This document shows positions 33,673-34,010 of a DNA stretch of 34,010 nucleotides, one piece after another. Every line of letters starts with the position of its first letter. Position 1 is the first letter of the stretch. Location: the NCBI GenBank assembly GCA_015499995.1, contig JADNRV010000445.1:1-34010 (forward strand). Reading direction: 5' to 3'. The translations under genes were made by a program, and so were the position numbers. This stretch comes from Flammula alnicola (Eukaryota; Basidiomycota; Agaricomycetes; Agaricales; Strophariaceae). Under the pieces are notes generated by a model. The model did no database searches, was not told the DNA's origin, and was given only the letters and a program-made list of their open reading frames with translations.

Positions 33673-34010
33673 TTATGCTGGTGTATGGTTGAAACGTTGA
33701 TGGACCGAATCTGATCCGGTTTGCTGCCATTCCCTGCTGAATATACAGTGCCATACATATAAGACCACGCTCTCTTGCCATTCACCGAAACCAAATCCAA
33801 ACACGCGTTTAGCGCCATGGGCATTCCACCACTGTCCTCCAACGTCGGCGCGATTCAAGAAACACCATTTACTTACGCAGGTCCTGGCGTACCTCAGGAG
33901 ATAATGCTATTCTTGTGGTTTGTCCGTGTACAAACGCGACGCCCACGCTCATGAGATAGATTTGGCTCATCCCGCGTTGCCGACATCCGAGTCCCATACC
34001 CCCGGTCGGG
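33673..34010 (-). CDS. Possible 3' end of a partial gene at the window edge
   Basis: Weak. On the minus strand the frame is open from the window end through MSQIYLMSVGVAFVHG and TTRIALSPEVRQDL. A perfect GTAAGT donor (33876) then precedes an acceptor at about 33837 that keeps the frame open (RQWWNAHGAKRVFGFG) to TAA at 33673-33675. No family was recognised. The intron would be only 40 nt. On the opposite strand an ATG at about 33817 in a strong GCCATGG context opens a frame of 45 codons, so the coding strand is uncertain. Confidence 0.22.

Overview
The window is eukaryotic nuclear DNA, almost certainly from a filamentous basidiomycete of the Agaricomycetes type. Every recognisable protein is broken by many short introns of about 40-70 bases. 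These carry GTRNGT-like donors, CTRAY-like branch points and YAG acceptors. Gene content and density are typical of mushroom-forming fungi. No CRISPR array, operon, intact transposon or biosynthetic cluster is visible. Exon joins were worked out by hand from reading frame and family conservation, so some starts and junctions remain provisional.

Left part (1-11,000): an intron-containing tRNA-Ser(CGA) on the minus strand is followed by STT4, the plasma-membrane phosphatidylinositol 4-kinase (minus, 441-7942). A divergent promoter of about 240 bp separates STT4 from an unrecognised coiled-coil protein gene (plus, 8181-9238). The NAD(P)H-hydrate epimerase gene (minus, 9602-10758) converges on that gene.

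Middle (11,000-20,200): a MYND zinc-finger gene and a secreted glutaminyl-peptide cyclotransferase gene lie on the minus strand. On the plus strand come a TRAPP tethering-complex subunit (TRS23/TRAPPC4) and the meiotic chromosome-axis gene HOP1 (HORMA, PHD finger, winged helix). A 22-bp tandem repeat with bZIP-like sites lies between HOP1 and SDA1.

Right part (20,200-34,010): SDA1 (60S subunit biogenesis), a multi-pass membrane protein (minus), BMT2 (25S rRNA m1A methyltransferase), 3-hydroxyisobutyrate dehydrogenase (valine catabolism), an extended-SDR-like NAD(P)-binding protein, a small AIM19-like membrane protein, and an intracellular 5'-nucleotidase/metallophosphoesterase (minus). An unresolved coding fragment sits at the right edge.

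The genes are mostly housekeeping and do not form one system. SDA1 and BMT2 both act in large-subunit ribosome biogenesis, and STT4 and TRS23 both act in membrane traffic and identity; this looks like chance proximity. The most notable observations are a broken or non-canonical splice donor beside the DFG motif of STT4, the 22-bp repeat array in front of SDA1, two probable GC-AG introns sharing the same donor, and the unrecognised coiled-coil gene.
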